A stretch of 17,220 bases of DNA from Zelonia costaricensis (Eukaryota > Euglenozoa > Kinetoplastea > Trypanosomatida > Trypanosomatidae): the NCBI GenBank assembly GCA_030849075.1, contig JASAOO010003012.1:1-17220 (forward strand), written 5' to 3'. The notes under the pieces are model-generated. The model saw only the letters and a program-made list of their open reading frames with translations, did no database searches and was not told the origin of the DNA. Below are positions 15,656-17,220 of this stretch, piece after piece. The position numbers and the translations under genes were made by a program. The stretch's first letter is position 1, and each line of letters opens with the position of its first letter.

Positions 15656-17008
15656 CTACGTGTACGTCTCCCCGTGGAGGGCGGCGGAAATGTGCTCAGC
15701 CTGCTCCAGCACGGCGAGCACATCAGCCGGCACGGAGTCCTGCAGCCGCTGTCGCACCGCCGCCGCAGCCGATGGACTCGGCGGTGTGGAGTCGACGCGG
15801 CGCAGGAGGTCGTCAGCGGAGTCGATGAGGTCCGCGAGGGGGTCGACGTACACCGGCGTGTTGCGCTGCGGTGGCGAGGGGCCGAGCTGCGCGTATTGCC
15901 GTGTGCGCGGGTGGAAGGTGCACTCCCGCATCTGCACCGCCTCCCGCTCCGCCGCCGCCTCGCGCAGACGCTCGCTGCGCCGCTGCTGCCAAATTGAGGC
16001 CCGCGTCACCACCGAGAAGTTGGCGAAAGCGGCACGCTGCGGCGGAGCGGCGGAGCGGCGCGGTGCGAAGGCCTCCTCGTCGCCGGCGTGGAGGACCGGG
16101 TCGAGGGCGGTGCGTGGCTGCAGGAGGCGCTCGCGGGCCGTGTCGCCGCGCTGGGCGACGAGGAGGCTGCTGACGGCGTCGGTGCGGGGCCGAAACGCGT
16201 CGCTGGCGGCTTGCACGGCCGCCAGCCGCGCCTGCATCGCCTCCGTCGCACGCCGCGTGGCGGCGTCAGCGTAGAGGCGCTCGTACGCGGGTGACGCCGA
16301 GGCGCCCGCGCTCAGCACCTTGACGGGGGCGGCGGGGGGCGCCCGGTTGGTGACGTCCGCCAGCGGCGCCGCCGAGCGGGCCGTGAGGCGCTCCACGACG
16401 GGGCGGTCGTCCGTCGCGCTGCGGGCGCGAGCGCGAGCGGAGACGGCGGGGCAAAATGAAAACTGCGCCGCTTCGGCGCGCCGCCGCTCCACTATTCGGC
16501 GCTGCGCCTGCTGCTGCCGCTCCGCGAGAAGGTCAGCGATGGGGCGGTCCGCGCCGTCGCACCGCTGCCGCGCCGCCAGCGCCATGGCGCGGGACGTCGG
16601 TAGAATGCTGGGAGCCCCCGGCGGTGGTGCCGCACGCGCCTCGGCCAGCGCCGCGTGCCGCTCCATGCGGCGTTGCCGCGCAGCTTCGGCGGTTGCGTGT
16701 GAGGGCACGAAGAGACCGCGCTGCGGAGAGGGCCAGGCGGCGCGTGTCATGGCGGCCTCCGCGGCGGCCTCGGCGGACGCGTCGCGCTGCCGCCGCGCCT
16801 CCTGCCGCCGAGCCTCGTAGGCTCGCCCGCACTCCAGCAGGCGCTCCTCAACGCGCGCATGGGCGCCAGGGCTGCAGCGGGCCGTGGCCGCTGCTGTGCC
16901 CCGCACTGGCGACAGCTCGCACACGACATCGGCCGGCACGGAGAGAGCGCCGGTGTCCGACGAGGAGCCGTACAACGCACCCGCGTGCTCAGCAGCGTTG
17001 GACGGCAT
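15656..17008 (-). CDS. Arg/Ala-rich F-x-P repeat protein, cytoskeleton/flagellum-like
   Basis: The 450-residue product is not a named protein I recognise, but its pattern occurs in many kinetoplastid cytoskeletal and flagellar proteins: short F-x-P-x-[ST] blocks followed by basic helices. Visible blocks are FSFCPAVS (183-190), AFRPRTDAVS (271-280) and CTFHPRTRQ (363-371); weaker ones are LFVPSHA (99-105) and SILPTSRA (134-141). Between them lie amphipathic helices such as VEERLLECGRAYEARRQEA (53-71) and YERLYADAATRRATEAMQAR (242-261), and paired DRPIADLL/DRPVVERL segments (155-162, 201-208). No enzyme domain or membrane segment is seen. The ATG at 17008 is the first in-frame ATG; the frame is open upstream to 17213 without any ATG. 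It is the most upstream gene of the window in the transcription direction. Confidence 0.82.
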   Translation of the reverse strand: MPSNAAEHAGALYGSSSDTGALSVPADVVCELSPVRGTAAATARCSPGAHARVEERLLECGRAYEARRQEARRQRDASAEAAAEAAMTRAAWPSPQRGLFVPSHATAEAARQRRMERHAALAEARAAPPPGAPSILPTSRAMALAARQRCDGADRPIADLLAERQQQAQRRIVERRRAEAAQFSFCPAVSARARARSATDDRPVVERLTARSAAPLADVTNRAPPAAPVKVLSAGASASPAYERLYADAATRRATEAMQARLAAVQAASDAFRPRTDAVSSLLVAQRGDTARERLLQPRTALDPVLHAGDEEAFAPRRSAAPPQRAAFANFSVVTRASIWQQRRSERLREAAAEREAVQMRECTFHPRTRQYAQLGPSPPQRNTPVYVDPLADLIDSADDLLRRVDSTPPSPSAAAAVRQRLQDSVPADVLAVLEQAEHISAALHGETYT

Positions 17009-17047
17009 CGACGGCGCGATCACCGCAGTTGGTGCAACTGCAACAGA

Positions 17048-17165
17048 CTCGTGAGGAAGCACCAGGGCGGTGTAACCGAGGGCGCCAGGGACCACGACAG
17101 GGATGAGCAGCCAGAGCGTAGGCGTGTGTGTGTGTGTGTATGTGTGTGTTGCAGGGGGGGAGGAG
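17048..17165 (-). promoter_or_regulatory. pyrimidine/CA tract and likely spliced-leader acceptor of the F-x-P repeat gene
   Basis: On the minus strand CCTCCTCCCCCCCTGC is followed by a (CA)n run (17150-17122) and further C/T-rich sequence. The first AG after the tract is at 17049-17048, giving a 5' UTR of about 39 bases before the ATG at 17008. The distance resembles that of the cis-prenyltransferase gene. Confidence 0.5.
17122..17150. repeat. GT/CA dinucleotide microsatellite
   Basis: A (GT)n run interrupted once by TATG lies upstream of the F-x-P repeat gene. On the transcribed strand it is (CA)n and sits between the poly-pyrimidine tract and the predicted acceptor AG. Confidence 0.9.
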
Positions 17166-17220
17166 GGTGTGTAGTGTGAAGGAGAGGGGGCCGCGTCTTC
17201 TTCACGCGGGCGTCAGCGGC

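Noticed and set aside
1..17220. Strand-switch region, tRNA or rRNA genes, CRISPR array, integrated virus or intact transposon
   Set aside because: All supported genes share one strand, and no matching structure, terminal repeat, reverse transcriptase or RNA gene was seen in either strand by eye.

Overview
The window looks like nuclear DNA of a trypanosomatid flagellate, most like Leishmania or a close relative (Leptomonas, Crithidia, Endotrypanum). The reasons are: very high GC; intronless genes all on one strand; long non-coding spacers full of pyrimidine tracts, CA runs and C runs on the coding strand; and pyrimidine-tract/AG signals (spliced-leader acceptors) just before several ATGs. No bacterial features, tRNA, rRNA, CRISPR array or intact mobile element were seen. 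Two single N bases (1181, 1793) point to a draft assembly.

Seven complete protein genes are supported, all on the minus strand, so transcription runs from high to low coordinates. In that order they are: (1) an Arg/Ala-rich protein with repeated F-x-P motifs, cytoskeletal/flagellar in style (15656-17008); (2) a type 2 ribonuclease H (14299-15303); (3) an unrecognised coiled-coil protein (12878-13837); (4) a small coiled-coil protein with a hydrophobic C-terminal half (11472-12077); (5) a cis-prenyltransferase, i.e. dehydrodolichyl/polyprenyl diphosphate synthase (9708-10883); (6) a LisH-CTLH-WD40 protein resembling WDR26/Gid7 (6532-8508); (7) a type I membrane protein with a C-type-lectin-like ectodomain (2487-3743). 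A possible eighth gene, cut by the left edge, starts near 77.

The spacers are 0.45-0.8 kb in the right half and 1.2-2.8 kb in the left half. They hold 5' and 3' UTRs and processing signals, a 145-bp tandem duplication (1649-1938), a long hairpin (8815-8845), and G-quadruplex-type G tracts on the sense strand downstream of two genes. The listed starts were chosen by checking which candidate start codons are really ATG and which fall after the likely trans-splice acceptor.

The genes do not form an obvious pathway. This is expected for a trypanosomatid polycistronic unit, where neighbours are co-transcribed but separately trans-spliced and are rarely related in function. I found no convincing new multi-gene system. 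The points most worth a second look are the cis-prenyltransferase architecture, the two competing starts of the RNase H2 gene, the lectin-like receptor with its cysteine/serine-rich tail, and the left-edge gene fragment.
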